Origin: Fen-999 sp041480065
GTDB lineage: Bacteria; Pseudomonadota; Gammaproteobacteria; Burkholderiales; Rhodocyclaceae
Reading direction: 5' to 3'
Assembly: GCA_041480065.1 (NCBI GenBank)
Contig: JBGOZF010000001.1
Span: forward strand, 87,614 to 151,613
Length of the DNA stretch: 64,000 bases
Of this stretch, positions 53,884 through 63,125 are shown in pieces. Under the pieces are notes generated by a model that searched no databases, was not told the origin of the DNA, and saw only the letters and a list, made by a program, of their open reading frames with translations. Position 1 is the first letter of the stretch. Each line of letters begins with the position of its first letter. Made by a program: the position numbers and the translations under genes.

Positions 53884-54923
53884 GCGGCACTCCTTGTCAG
53901 CAGACGCTCGGCGTCGAGCGTCAGGTCGGCGGCATCGGTTGCGGCGCGGCGCTTGCCGAGCCAGGTTGTCCAGCCGAGTCGGCGATACCTGCCCAACTGG
54001 AGTTTCGGTACTTCTTCGCGCTTCAGCACCAGCCGCGCATCCCATTCGAGCTCGAAGCACAGGTACTGCCGAACCCAGTCGACCAGGCGCCCCAAGGCCT
54101 TGCCACCGGGCAGGAAGGCTTCGTACTGGTCGAGCGTGAGCGCACCGAGGCGGACGCGGAACTTGTGTTGCCGGTCCCAGACGCGCGCGCCAAGCACGGT
54201 GCCGAGGGCGAGTTGGGCGCCACTGTCGCCGGCGGCGAGGCGGGTGCGGTCCTCCGGTCGCAGGCGCATCCAGTGGCCGACGAATTCCTCGATGCAGACA
54301 GGCACGCGAAAGTAGCCAGCCAGCAGCGCGGCGAGACCGTCCCGATTGCGCACCTGTCGCGAAAGCAGGCCGGCGAAGTGCAGCTTGGCGAAGTCGCCGA
54401 TTTCATCGCGCTGGCGCAGCCGCTCGCCGGCAATGCCTTCGAGCGATCCGATGTAGACCGAAAAGCGGTCTTCGAGCGGCCGGTCGAGGGCGACCGTGGG
54501 TTGGGCTTGAGCCCAGGCTCGGTAGAAGAGCAGCAGGAAGCGATGGTGAAAGATGTCGAGAAAGCGAACGAAGGTCGAATCGCCGACGTGGTGGAGACGA
54601 TCGCGGGCGTGCTCGGTCAGGTGAAGAGGCAGCGGACCATTCGGGCCGAGCAGGCCGAAGAAACTCACGTCGAGTTTTCCCGGCCGGCCGTCCTCGGGAA
54701 GTCGAAACGCCGTCAGCGGTGCCGGCGCGAAATCCATATCGGGTAGCTGCCCGAGGCGTATGGCTTCGTCGGCCGGCCGGCGCCCCTGGCCAAAGCGAGG
54801 TTTCTCGGGATGCAGACACTCGATCCGGCGCAGGGTCTGGTAGAAGTCGTGTGCGAACGGCTTCTCGGCGAGCGCGCGGAAGAAGCTCAGAGGATCTGGC
54901 GTTCGCCGCATCGCGGTCTCCAT
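53880..54923 (-). CDS. tssG: TssG baseplate protein
   Basis: A 347-residue protein with FFRALAEKPFAHDFYQTLRRIECLHP and VSFFGLLGPNGPLPLHLTEHA, hallmarks of TssG. Together with TssE, TssF and TssK it forms the baseplate wedge. It overlaps tssF by 37 nt and tssH by 4 nt. Confidence 0.95.
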   Translation of the reverse strand: METAMRRTPDPLSFFRALAEKPFAHDFYQTLRRIECLHPEKPRFGQGRRPADEAIRLGQLPDMDFAPAPLTAFRLPEDGRPGKLDVSFFGLLGPNGPLPLHLTEHARDRLHHVGDSTFVRFLDIFHHRFLLLFYRAWAQAQPTVALDRPLEDRFSVYIGSLEGIAGERLRQRDEIGDFAKLHFAGLLSRQVRNRDGLAALLAGYFRVPVCIEEFVGHWMRLRPEDRTRLAAGDSGAQLALGTVLGARVWDRQHKFRVRLGALTLDQYEAFLPGGKALGRLVDWVRQYLCFELEWDARLVLKREEVPKLQLGRYRRLGWTTWLGKRRAATDAADLTLDAERLLTRSAA

Positions 54924-56761
54924 CGCATCACCCGGCCTCGCACATCGGAGTGCAGAACGGTCTCGGTAAACGAGTTCAGCGAGACGTGACGGGCAAGGAA
55001 CTGCTCCAGCACGCTGCCGAACAGGAAGGCGCTGCCGCCCTGGAATGCCAGTTCCTCCACGTGCAGGCCGACTTCGAGGCCGCGACCGAAAGTGATCGGC
55101 CCCTTGACCGGAAGACGCCGCACCACCGGCCGCACGCGAACCGAGCGCACGCCTTCGACCTGCTTGCGCGCGCCGGCGTCGGTGCTGGCGATGTACAAGC
55201 CGAGCATCTCGCGCAGGGCGGCGGCGCCCTCGTGTTCGCTGGCATCGACCAGAGAAAGGTAGTTGAGCGACAGGTGGCTGATGAACTGCCAGGCCATGGC
55301 GCCACCGGACAAGGGCGAAAACGGCCTCGACGGCCCCTTGATGCAGCGAATGGTGTCGAGCGGCGCCGCGGTCTCGAGCGTGAAGTCCGTCTTGCCCAGG
55401 CCCAGGGGCATGTAGAGCGGCAGGTCGCGGTTGGTGCAGGTAGTGAAGATGGACAACTGACGCAGGTCGCTGTCGAAGGGCGCTTCGGCAGGATCGACCA
55501 GCGACAGGAACACTTCGCTGCCTACGTAACTGGAACGTGCGCCGGTCCGCTTCTGCGATTCCGACAGCAGGCGCGGTTCGCGCTGCACCGTGAAGTAGGC
55601 GTGGTGCTCGCGACTTTCGCTGTGATAGGCGGCATAGAACGGCAGGAACGGCTGGTCGCTGTCACTGCCTGTACCGTGGCCGGTGACTTCCGTTACCTCG
55701 CAGACTTCAAAGTCCATGGGACGCGTGCGGTCCGGCACGACGTGGTAGTCGTAGGTGTTCTCGGAAAGGTGCACACGGTCCGCCCGCTTGGGAAACAGGT
55801 TGATCGCCGGTGAACAGAACAGCGAGAAGTTGGCGGCATCGACGACCTTCTCGAGCGCCGGCTCGCCGCGCGAAAACAGGACGACGATTTCCAGTTCATT
55901 GCCGCTATGCCGTTTCACCGCTTTGGCCAAGCCATCGATGTCGACGAACATGAAACGCTGCGGGAAGGCGAAATACTCTTGCAGCAGCCGATAGCCCTGG
56001 AAGTTGCGCAGCCCGGTGGGGAGCAGCGCCTCCTCGTCGCCGAACCCGACCGGGCGGACGCCGGAGGGCGGCAGGAACACCTGCCACGGCCAGGGCCGCA
56101 CGGCGGGCGCCACCAGCACGCCCAAAGGTTCGCCCAGCATGAACTCGTACAGTTTGAATGCCACTTCCTCGCTGCCGGAGAGGAAGAGCCGCAGCCGGTC
56201 GAGGTCGATCTGGCTGAAGTTCAGGTCGGCGGTCGTCCGCAGCCGCAACCTCAGCCCACCCTTGATCGCCTGCGATATCGGCAGGTCGGTCAGCGGCAGA
56301 TCCGGCGCAAAGGTGAAGTACTCGGCCTTGACGATTTGCAGCGGCCACAAGCTGACATCCTGCGCGGTCCGGAACTCGCAGGCGCTGGTGTCGCCCCTGC
56401 CCGCATGGCTGGACATCGAGCTGCCGCGCGGGATGGTGAACCCCTGGGCGAGATTGGTCTCGGACAGCAGCGGCTGGAACTGGGCGACGAGCATGGCCGG
56501 TGTCGGCGCCAGGTAGTTGGGATAGACGATTTCCAGCAGACGCTGGGTGAAGCGCGGAAACTCCGCCTCCAGCTTGAGTTGCACGCGGGCGGCCAGAAAG
56601 CCGACGCCCTCCATGAGTCGCTCGACATACGGATCGGCAACCTCGATGCCATCCATGCCCAGCCGGCCGGCGATCTTGGGAAACTGCCGGGCGAACTCCG
56701 CCCCCATCTCGCGCAGATGGACCAGTTCCTCGTTGTACAGGCGGAGCAGGCGCGGGTCCAT
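54887..56761 (-). CDS. tssF: TssF baseplate protein
   Basis: A 624-residue protein starting MDPRLLRLYNEELVHLREMGAEFARQFPKIAGRL, with YPNYLAPTPAMLVAQF soon after, typical of TssF (VasA/ImpG). It is of full family length. It partners TssG and TssE in the baseplate. The ATG immediately abuts the tssE stop. Confidence 0.96.
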   Translation of the reverse strand: MDPRLLRLYNEELVHLREMGAEFARQFPKIAGRLGMDGIEVADPYVERLMEGVGFLAARVQLKLEAEFPRFTQRLLEIVYPNYLAPTPAMLVAQFQPLLSETNLAQGFTIPRGSSMSSHAGRGDTSACEFRTAQDVSLWPLQIVKAEYFTFAPDLPLTDLPISQAIKGGLRLRLRTTADLNFSQIDLDRLRLFLSGSEEVAFKLYEFMLGEPLGVLVAPAVRPWPWQVFLPPSGVRPVGFGDEEALLPTGLRNFQGYRLLQEYFAFPQRFMFVDIDGLAKAVKRHSGNELEIVVLFSRGEPALEKVVDAANFSLFCSPAINLFPKRADRVHLSENTYDYHVVPDRTRPMDFEVCEVTEVTGHGTGSDSDQPFLPFYAAYHSESREHHAYFTVQREPRLLSESQKRTGARSSYVGSEVFLSLVDPAEAPFDSDLRQLSIFTTCTNRDLPLYMPLGLGKTDFTLETAAPLDTIRCIKGPSRPFSPLSGGAMAWQFISHLSLNYLSLVDASEHEGAAALREMLGLYIASTDAGARKQVEGVRSVRVRPVVRRLPVKGPITFGRGLEVGLHVEELAFQGGSAFLFGSVLEQFLARHVSLNSFTETVLHSDVRGRVMRWRPRCGERQIL

Positions 56762-57274
56762 CTAGGTCGCTCTCTCCACGTCCCGGATTTCGACACTGCC
56801 CGTCTCCAGATCGACTTCAGTGCGCAACAGAAACTCCAGAGGCACCGGCTGTGCCCACAGGGTTCCACGGATCTGGACGACAATCAGGTTGTGGCTGTCG
56901 AGTTCCGAGCTGCCTGTCTGCGTTTCCACCTGGAGGCTGGCGGGGCTGATGCGAGGTTCGAAATCGACGATCGCCCGCTTGATCGATTGCTCCAGGGCGA
57001 CCGGGTCGAACGTGGAAGCCGTTTCGCCTGCAAGTGCCGGCAGGCCGAAGTTGATCACCGACTTCTCGGCCTCGGGATAGGCGGCGAACTCCGCACGCTG
57101 CTCAAGCCGGGTGGCATTGAACAGCCAGGCCAGATCGCGCAACACGGCACGGCGCAGCGCCGCCTTCGAGAGCACGCGGTTCTCGCGCGGCTCGACCTTC
57201 TTGTGCGGCTCGTCGTCGATCAGACGGTCGAGCAGGGCCGGCTGCAGGCGCTCTTGCGGAGAAAGCTCGGCCAT
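56762..57274 (-). CDS. tssE: TssE, gp25-like baseplate protein
   Basis: A 170-residue gp25-like protein. It contains LRRAVLRDLAWLFNATR and SVINFGLPALAG, followed by the EPRISPASLQVETQ region that marks GPW/gp25 family members. TssE initiates sheath polymerisation at the baseplate. It sits between tagJ (6 nt) and tssF (no gap). Confidence 0.95.
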   Translation of the reverse strand: MAELSPQERLQPALLDRLIDDEPHKKVEPRENRVLSKAALRRAVLRDLAWLFNATRLEQRAEFAAYPEAEKSVINFGLPALAGETASTFDPVALEQSIKRAIVDFEPRISPASLQVETQTGSSELDSHNLIVVQIRGTLWAQPVPLEFLLRTEVDLETGSVEIRDVERAT

Positions 57275-57280
57275 CTGTCT

Positions 57281-58093
57281 TCACCCCTCCTTCGCCGCCA
57301 CATCGAGGAGGATCTCGCGGACATCCATGAGGGACTTCTCGCCGCTGTCAGTGGTAATCAGGCGTTGGCCGAGGCCGTGGTACACGCCGGCGGACTTTTC
57401 ATTCCAGATGGTGGTGCGCGCCAAAACGATCTGCGCGTTCTCCGACGTTTCAGACCCGGGGTAACGCGTCGGAATCAGGGCCACGGTATCGCCGCCGTCG
57501 TCGAACTCGAAATGCGCCGGCATCCAGACGAGATCGCGCAAGTCCTCGGGCGCATCGATGACGACCCTGCGCAGCCGGGAGAACGGCACCCAGTAGTAGC
57601 GCCCGTTGATGATCGCCTCGCAGACCGGACCCAGCCGGCTGTCGGCATCGGCGATCCAGGCAAATGCTTCGCCGTCCATCGTGCCCGCGGTCGCATCGGC
57701 CGCCTCGAAAGCGCGTCCGCGCAAGCTGTCGGCATCCTGGAACCGGCCCTGGCCGGACACCAGCAAGGCCTCGATCAACAACGCCAGCCACTGTTCCGGC
57801 TGGCCCAGCACCATCGGCGATTTCCTGCCTTCGAACACCTGAGCCCGAAGCACTTCGCAGCGAACCGCCTGGCCGTACATCTGCGCCATCGCCAGGGCAC
57901 CGGCATCGAGCGTGGCCGCAACGTCCAGCTGAGCGAGCGCTCTTTCCCACTGGCCGGTCAGGCACAGCAACTGGAACAAGAACACCCGCAGTTTTGGATC
58001 CGCGGCATGCGCACGAATTTCCTCCTGAAGCAGTTTCAAGGCTGTCGGGACATCACCATCCTTGAGACTTTGTTCGGCTGCTTCGAGCGACAT
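57281..58093 (-). CDS. tagJ: TagJ (ImpE) sheath/ClpV accessory protein
   Basis: A 270-residue protein with a helical N-terminal half (EAAEQSLKDGDVPTALKLLQEEIRAHAADPKLRVFLFQLLCLTGQWERALAQL) and the ImpE domain (RYYWVPFSRLRRVVIDAPEDLRDLVWMPAHFEF). TagJ links TssB sheath to ClpV in HSI-1-like systems. The ATG at 58093 has AAGGTG 6 nt upstream; a TTG further upstream is rejected. Confidence 0.93.
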   Translation of the reverse strand: MSLEAAEQSLKDGDVPTALKLLQEEIRAHAADPKLRVFLFQLLCLTGQWERALAQLDVAATLDAGALAMAQMYGQAVRCEVLRAQVFEGRKSPMVLGQPEQWLALLIEALLVSGQGRFQDADSLRGRAFEAADATAGTMDGEAFAWIADADSRLGPVCEAIINGRYYWVPFSRLRRVVIDAPEDLRDLVWMPAHFEFDDGGDTVALIPTRYPGSETSENAQIVLARTTIWNEKSAGVYHGLGQRLITTDSGEKSLMDVREILLDVAAKEG

Positions 58094-58126
58094 TGTCTGC
58101 ACCTTAGAGGTCAATTGCTGCTGGAC

Positions 58127-58594
58127 TCAGCTTCCCTGATACGCGTCCGCCTCGAATACGTTTGCGCCACCGCCGACTGCCCCGGTGGCCCCTTGCGGCG
58201 TATAGGTGATGCGAACCTTTTCGAAGCCGAGGCTGAGATGCTCCGTCAGTTCGGATTCTTCCGATCCGACGTTGAGCGAGTTGATCCGAACCTTCTCGAG
58301 TTCGATGCGGAAGTATTCGAGCGGGGTGGTGCCCGCCTTGCGCACTGTCAGCGCCGCTTTGCCGACTTCTTTGTGGCCTCGGACATAACTCATCAGCGTT
58401 GGCGAGCTCTGGTCGACGCGCTTCACGATCGACAGCTCGCTGATCGACGCCTTGCCGGTCCCCTGCCCCGGCATCGAGGTGGGAGCCTGAATGCCCCAGG
58501 ACCAGGACACGACGTCGATTTCGCCCTTATGGTCGGTATCGGAGGCTTCACCAGTTACGCCCTGGATCTTCAAGAACATGTCGGCTATGGCCAC
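58127..58594 (-). CDS. tssD: Hcp (TssD), first copy
   Basis: A 155-residue Hcp-family protein: MFLKIQGVTGEASDTDHKGEIDVVSWSWG and ISELSIVKRVDQSSPTLMSY are characteristic. Hexameric Hcp rings form the inner tube. It lies between the second hcp gene and tagJ. It differs clearly from the other Hcp, so the tube or its cargo could be specialised. Confidence 0.95.
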   Translation of the reverse strand: MAIADMFLKIQGVTGEASDTDHKGEIDVVSWSWGIQAPTSMPGQGTGKASISELSIVKRVDQSSPTLMSYVRGHKEVGKAALTVRKAGTTPLEYFRIELEKVRINSLNVGSEESELTEHLSLGFEKVRITYTPQGATGAVGGGANVFEADAYQGS

Positions 58595-58803
58595 GGTTGT
58601 TCCCTCGACGAATATCTACCTTGACGAGCATCCGGATTGCGACAGAAACACTTCATCCCGGACACGACGCACCGACGATGCCTGACCGCGCGAACGCGGG
58701 TCAAGCGACCCGGAAGTCCAAGCCCGTAACCGCCGCACCCCCGGGCGGGCGCCAGCGACCAGCGCCGGCGTACCGCGGGAAGCGCAACGGGTATGCGGGC
58801 GTC

Positions 58804-59292
58804 CTACTCCGCCTTGTTCGCGCCGAAGTCGTACTTCTGCTTGACCTCGGCGTCGAGGGTGCCGTCCGGTTTCTGGGCCTTGTAGCTCACCTCGAGCTTG
58901 GCAAAGTTCAGGCTGACCTGGTCCATGGGCACAACGTCACTACTGGCAGCGCCGCCAAGCTGGTAGGAACTCACAATCAGGTCTTCGAACGTGAGCTTCA
59001 GGTATTCCTGCTGTTCTTTTCCCGCCTTCCGGACGATCAGCACGGCCTTCGCGAAATGCTCGCCCGTGGCGCAGGCGATGAACAGCTTCGGGGAAGCCTT
59101 GTCCACGCGTTTGACGATATGGAAATCCTGCGGAGCCACCTTGCCGGCACCAGCGCCACCGCCATGCCCTGCCGTGCCGCTGTTCGTTTCGCCCCAACTG
59201 AACGATTCGAGCTCAATCTCCTTCTTGTGTTTGTCGTCAGTCGATTCCCCATCAACGCCATCGATCTTCAGAAAATAGTCGGCTTGAGCCAT
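58804..59292 (-). CDS. tssD: Hcp (TssD), second copy
   Basis: A 162-residue Hcp-family protein with YFLKIDGVDGESTDDKHKKEIELESFSWGE and VAPQDFHIVKRVDKASPKLFIA. It is the first hcp after tssC and is separated from the other copy by 209 nt. The C-terminal end carries an extra acidic/lysine-rich tail. Confidence 0.95.
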   Translation of the reverse strand: MAQADYFLKIDGVDGESTDDKHKKEIELESFSWGETNSGTAGHGGGAGAGKVAPQDFHIVKRVDKASPKLFIACATGEHFAKAVLIVRKAGKEQQEYLKLTFEDLIVSSYQLGGAASSDVVPMDQVSLNFAKLEVSYKAQKPDGTLDAEVKQKYDFGANKAE

Positions 59293-59388
59293 GTTGGGTC
59301 TCCTAGAGGTGGAATATCTGTCGGAATATCAGTCGTTGCAACCAATCCACCGGCGCCCTGTCCGCAGGCGCCGGTCTAACTCAATCGA

Positions 59389-60885
59389 CTAGCCACCTGC
59401 CTTGACCGAAGGCAGCTTCGAGACCAGCCGCAAAGACACGGTCAAGCCTTCAAGCTGGTAATGCGGCCGCAGGTAGAACTTGGCGGAGTAGTAACCAGGG
59501 TTCCCTTCGATTTCTTCCACCGTGACCTCTGCCGCCGCCAGCGGCTTCTGGGCCTTGGTGGTCTCGGAAGAATTGGCTGGATCGCCATCCACGTAGTTCA
59601 TGATCCAGTTGTTCAGCCAGCGGTTCATGTCGGCCCGCTCCTTGAAGGAACCGATCTTGTCGCGAACGATGCATTTCAGATAATGGGCGAACCGGCAGCA
59701 GGCAAACAGGTACGGCAGTCGCGCCGCGAGGTTGGCATTCGCGGTGGCATCGGGATCGTCGTACTCGAAGGGCTTCTGCAACGATTGGGCGCCGATGAAC
59801 GCGGCAAAGTCGGAGTTCTTGCGGTGCAGCAGCGGCATGAAGCCGTTCTTCGCCAACTCGGCTTCGCGCCTGTCGCTGATGGCGATCTCGGTCGGGCACT
59901 TCATGTCGACGCCACCATCGTCCGTCGGGAAGGTATGCACCGGCAAGCCTTCCACCGCCCCACCGGATTCGACGCCACGAATGCGCGAACACCAGCCGTA
60001 CATCTTGAAAGAGCGGTTGATGTTCGTGGCCATGGCATAGGCCGAGTTGGCCCAGGTGTACCTGGTATGGTCCGCTGCTCCGGTGTCTTCTTCGAAATCA
60101 AAATCCTCGACCGGATTCGTCTTCGCACCGTAGGGCAGGCGCGCGAGGAAGCGCGGCAGGGTCAGGCCAAGGTAGCGCGCATCTTCCGATTCCCGCAAGG
60201 AGCGCCAGGCCGCATAGTCCGGCGTGGTGAATATCTTCGTCAGATCGCGCGGGTTGGCCAACTCCTGGTAGGAGTCCATCTGCATCACGATCGGACTCGC
60301 GCCGGCGATGAAAGGCATGTGCGCTGCCGCCGAGATCTTGGCCATCTCGCCCAACAATTCGACGTCCGGCGGACTATGGTCGAAATGGTAGTCCCCGACC
60401 ATGCAGCCGAAGGGTTCGCCGCCGAATTGGCCGTATTCCGCTTCGTAGACCTTCTTGAACAGAGGACTCTGGTCCCAGGCGGTACCTTTGAAGCGCTTAA
60501 GCGTCTTGCCGAGATCGTTCTTGGTGATGTTCATGAAACGAATCTTCAGCATCTCGTCCGTTTCGGTGTTATTGACGAGGTAATTGAGCCCGCGCCAAGC
60601 GCCCTCCAGTTTCTGGAAGTCCTCGTGGTGGAGGATGAGGTTGATCTGTTCGGACAACAGACGATCGAGCTCGGCGACGATCGCCTCGATCGACTTCACC
60701 ACATCGGTGCCGATCAGCTTTGTCTGCGCCAGCGCCTGTTCGGCCAGGGTCCGAACCGCCTGCTCAACGGCGGTCTTGGCCTCATCGGATTTGGGCTTGA
60801 ATTCTTTCTGAAGCAGCGATGCAAACTCGTTTTCTTGAACTGCTGCACCTGCGCCCTCTGGGGCCTTTTCGACTTCCGCCATCAT
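59389..60885 (-). CDS. tssC: TssC (VipB) sheath large subunit
   Basis: A 498-residue protein with the family signatures EGAWRGLNYLVNNTETDEMLKIRFMNITKNDLGKTLKR and PFGCMVGDYHFDHSPPDVELLGEMAKISAAAHMPFI. Together with TssB it forms the contractile sheath. Two adjacent ATGs (60885 and 60882) could be used. It is 25 nt after tssB. Confidence 0.97.
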   Translation of the reverse strand: MMAEVEKAPEGAGAAVQENEFASLLQKEFKPKSDEAKTAVEQAVRTLAEQALAQTKLIGTDVVKSIEAIVAELDRLLSEQINLILHHEDFQKLEGAWRGLNYLVNNTETDEMLKIRFMNITKNDLGKTLKRFKGTAWDQSPLFKKVYEAEYGQFGGEPFGCMVGDYHFDHSPPDVELLGEMAKISAAAHMPFIAGASPIVMQMDSYQELANPRDLTKIFTTPDYAAWRSLRESEDARYLGLTLPRFLARLPYGAKTNPVEDFDFEEDTGAADHTRYTWANSAYAMATNINRSFKMYGWCSRIRGVESGGAVEGLPVHTFPTDDGGVDMKCPTEIAISDRREAELAKNGFMPLLHRKNSDFAAFIGAQSLQKPFEYDDPDATANANLAARLPYLFACCRFAHYLKCIVRDKIGSFKERADMNRWLNNWIMNYVDGDPANSSETTKAQKPLAAAEVTVEEIEGNPGYYSAKFYLRPHYQLEGLTVSLRLVSKLPSVKAGG

Positions 60886-60910
60886 TCTCTCCCGTGATCA
60901 GTCCAAGTTG

Positions 60911-61438
60911 CTACGAGGCACTGCTGTCGTCTGCCGGCTTGTCGTCTGCCGGCTTCTTGCTTGCGGCAAGCGACTGCAAGAGGGCCGGGTCGGCAAGCAG
61001 TTTGGCTATCAATTCCTCGGCACCGGATTTGCCGTCCATGTAGGTGACGAGGTTGGATAGTTGCTGGCGTGCCTCCAGCAACTTCTTCAGAGAATCCACC
61101 TTCCTTGCAACCGCCGCAGGCGAGAAGTCGTCCATGTTCTCGAAAGCAATCTCGACACTCAGATTGCCTTCACCCGTCAATGTGTTGGGCACCTGGAATG
61201 CCACGCGCGGCTTGATGGCCTTCATGCGCTCATCGAAGTTGTCCACGTCGATTTCGAGAAACTTGCGATCGGCCACCGGCGGCAGAGGTTCGGTCGGTTT
61301 GCCGGAGAGATCGGCGAGGACCCCCATGATGAACGGAAGCTGAATCTTCTTTTCCGCACCATACAACTCGACGTCGTACTCGATCTGTACGCGGGGCGCG
61401 CGGTTGCGCGCGATGAATTTCTGACTACTCTGTGCCAC
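60911..61438 (-). CDS. tssB: TssB (VipA) sheath small subunit
   Basis: A 175-residue protein with RVQIEYDVELYGAEKKIQLPFIMGVLADLSG and IAFENMDDFSPAAVARKV, typical of TssB. The GTG at 61438 has a GGAGG site 5 nt upstream; a second GTG six bases earlier lies inside that site. It is 83 nt after tssA. Confidence 0.96.
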   Translation of the reverse strand: MAQSSQKFIARNRAPRVQIEYDVELYGAEKKIQLPFIMGVLADLSGKPTEPLPPVADRKFLEIDVDNFDERMKAIKPRVAFQVPNTLTGEGNLSVEIAFENMDDFSPAAVARKVDSLKKLLEARQQLSNLVTYMDGKSGAEELIAKLLADPALLQSLAASKKPADDKPADDSSAS

Positions 61439-61521
61439 GTTCACCTCCCATAGAAGTTATCGGCCTGTTCCATCGGCAAGCCGCGCCACACCGCCACAAA
61501 ACATACGATCTGCCAAGAGCA

Positions 61522-62547
61522 TTACTCATGGTCCAGGCCAACCATCTTCTGGATCTGACCCAGACTGTCCGGCGCCAGATCCTGAATGATCTCCATGAAG
61601 CTCTTCGTCAACAGTTGCTGAGCGCGCCGAATGAAGAGCGGAGCGGGGTTCGCCGGTTCAGTACGCTCGATGAATGCGCAAACCCTTTCGAGGACTCGCA
61701 CCGCGTCTTCACGGCTGCGAATTTCGCCGATGGCAGTTCCTGCCGTGCGTGCGCCGGACTCTTGATTGGTGCCGTCGTCCGATGCGGCACCACTGGTCTC
61801 GACTCCCGCGACCTTGGCAACGACCTGCGCGACTGATTTCAAGGTGTCGACCAGCGGCGAAAGGTCTGTGGCCCTATCGGACCCGACCTTGTCCACCAGA
61901 AGGGACTTGATTTCGAGTGCGGTCGCCAAGGCGCCACTTATCGCCGCAACGGGCACTTCGTTCCGGCTGGCGGCATCCGCCAGAATGGTTTCCATCTCCA
62001 TCTGAGTTGGCGCGCCTTCGGCCAATGGCAGCTTCCCGGCCACGCCGAGAACGTCGCGGACGGAAACTCTTCTTTGGTTCCCCGGGGACACGAGAAGAGC
62101 TGACCGAAGATCACCTAGAACGGCATCGGGGTCGGCCAAGGACGCCAGCGCATTCAACCGCATCGTCGGATCCAGATCCTCGCTTGGATCGAGGCGGGGA
62201 TGCACCCCGTCCCATGACTGCGACAACATCTGGTGGACAAGTTGGAGGCCGGCGCACAAACCATCGAGGTTCGCAGTCCGCGTCAACGCGCGCGTCAGCA
62301 ACATGGCCACCCTGATGTCCTTGCTGCGCGCCAAAATGGATTCGGCGCGCCGCCTGACATCTGCCCAATCCGGCTCCTCGGCCGGCACCAGGCTTTCACC
62401 TGACTGCCGCTCGGGTTTCCCCGTCGCGGCCAGGAAAAGAGAAATGAAATCGGGATCGTATTCGAGATCAGGTCCGCAAGAATCCCCCGCTTCCAGCAAG
62501 GCCGCGCCAATTCTGCTGATGTCGATGACAGTTTCAGTTTCTGACAT
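61522..62547 (-). CDS. tssA: TssA baseplate/sheath assembly protein
   Basis: A 341-residue protein with the ImpA N-terminal domain (YDPDFISLFLAATGKPERQSGESLVPAEEPDWADVRRRAESILARSKDIRVAMLLTRALTR) and a C-terminal helical segment with AVRVLERVCAFIERTEPANPAPLFIRRAQQLLTKSFMEII. TssA primes the tail tube and sheath. It is the first gene of the leftward core operon. Confidence 0.93.
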   Translation of the reverse strand: MSETETVIDISRIGAALLEAGDSCGPDLEYDPDFISLFLAATGKPERQSGESLVPAEEPDWADVRRRAESILARSKDIRVAMLLTRALTRTANLDGLCAGLQLVHQMLSQSWDGVHPRLDPSEDLDPTMRLNALASLADPDAVLGDLRSALLVSPGNQRRVSVRDVLGVAGKLPLAEGAPTQMEMETILADAASRNEVPVAAISGALATALEIKSLLVDKVGSDRATDLSPLVDTLKSVAQVVAKVAGVETSGAASDDGTNQESGARTAGTAIGEIRSREDAVRVLERVCAFIERTEPANPAPLFIRRAQQLLTKSFMEIIQDLAPDSLGQIQKMVGLDHE

Positions 62548-63125
62548 GGCCTATGTGTACCAGCGCTATCCCTCTGGACGTACTGTATGGGCGCACACGC
62601 GCCGGACACCAAGTTCCTGCCGAAGGCACGCGCACCAGCAAGACAATTCGTTGCGCAACGAGATTTCTGCGAACGGAAATCTCCATAGGCACCCACTCCT
62701 GATGACTTGGCGATACCCTGAGACTCTCATGGTTCATGATGCCCACGCACTGCCCCCCAGTCAATCATGCGAAGGGCATAGATCGTTCGCCATAGCGCCG
62801 CGGCGATGCTGCCTTGCTTCGGCAGGCCTTGGAGGTCTTCCAGCGACGTCAGCCCCGAGAGTTACTGTGACTTTGGCGTTAGGGGCCTGACGGATGGACA
62901 AACCCGTGACCCTTCTCGCCGCCTTTAGAGCCGTTTGCAAAGAAGGGTACAAACTCACCCGCCGGTTCCTCGTTGATGAAGGGCAGCACGCGTGCTAAAT
63001 TCAAATGGAGTGTCTTGCGTAGCGTCTTTGCTGCGCCACGCACATGCAGTTGGAGCGGTGAGTGGTCGACTTCGATCAATTTGCCCAGCGGTGCGTCCTA
63101 GACTTACGGAAGAAGGAGGCTCCAG
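62548..63125. other. Intergenic region between tssA and the ADP-ribosyltransferase-like gene
   Basis: About 580 nt with no supported gene. It should hold the promoter of the leftward T6SS operon and that of the rightward gene. A perfect palindrome is at 62648-62661 and a looser inverted repeat GATTTC-8 nt-GAAATC at 62662-62681. I saw no sigma-54 type GG/GC pair. Confidence 0.5.
62648..62661. promoter_or_regulatory. 14-bp palindrome upstream of tssA
   Basis: The sequence TCGTTGCGCAACGA is a perfect palindrome about 100 nt upstream of the tssA start codon. It could be a binding site for a dimeric regulator of the T6SS operon. It is directly followed by an inverted repeat GATTTC/GAAATC. Confidence 0.35.

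Noticed and set aside
51133..54060. A longer TssH reading frame starting inside tssG
   Set aside because: The first 59 residues are tssG read in another frame. The GTG at 53883 overlaps the tssG stop by 4 nt and begins with the conserved ClpV N-terminus.
51127..54315. A 1062-codon plus-strand open frame opposite tssH
   Set aside because: It mirrors tssH codon structure in high-GC DNA; the minus-strand ClpV domains are unambiguous.
62894..62998. A 34-aa frame between tssA and the ADP-ribosyltransferase-like gene
   Set aside because: Too short, with no ribosome site or hydrophobic pattern to support it.
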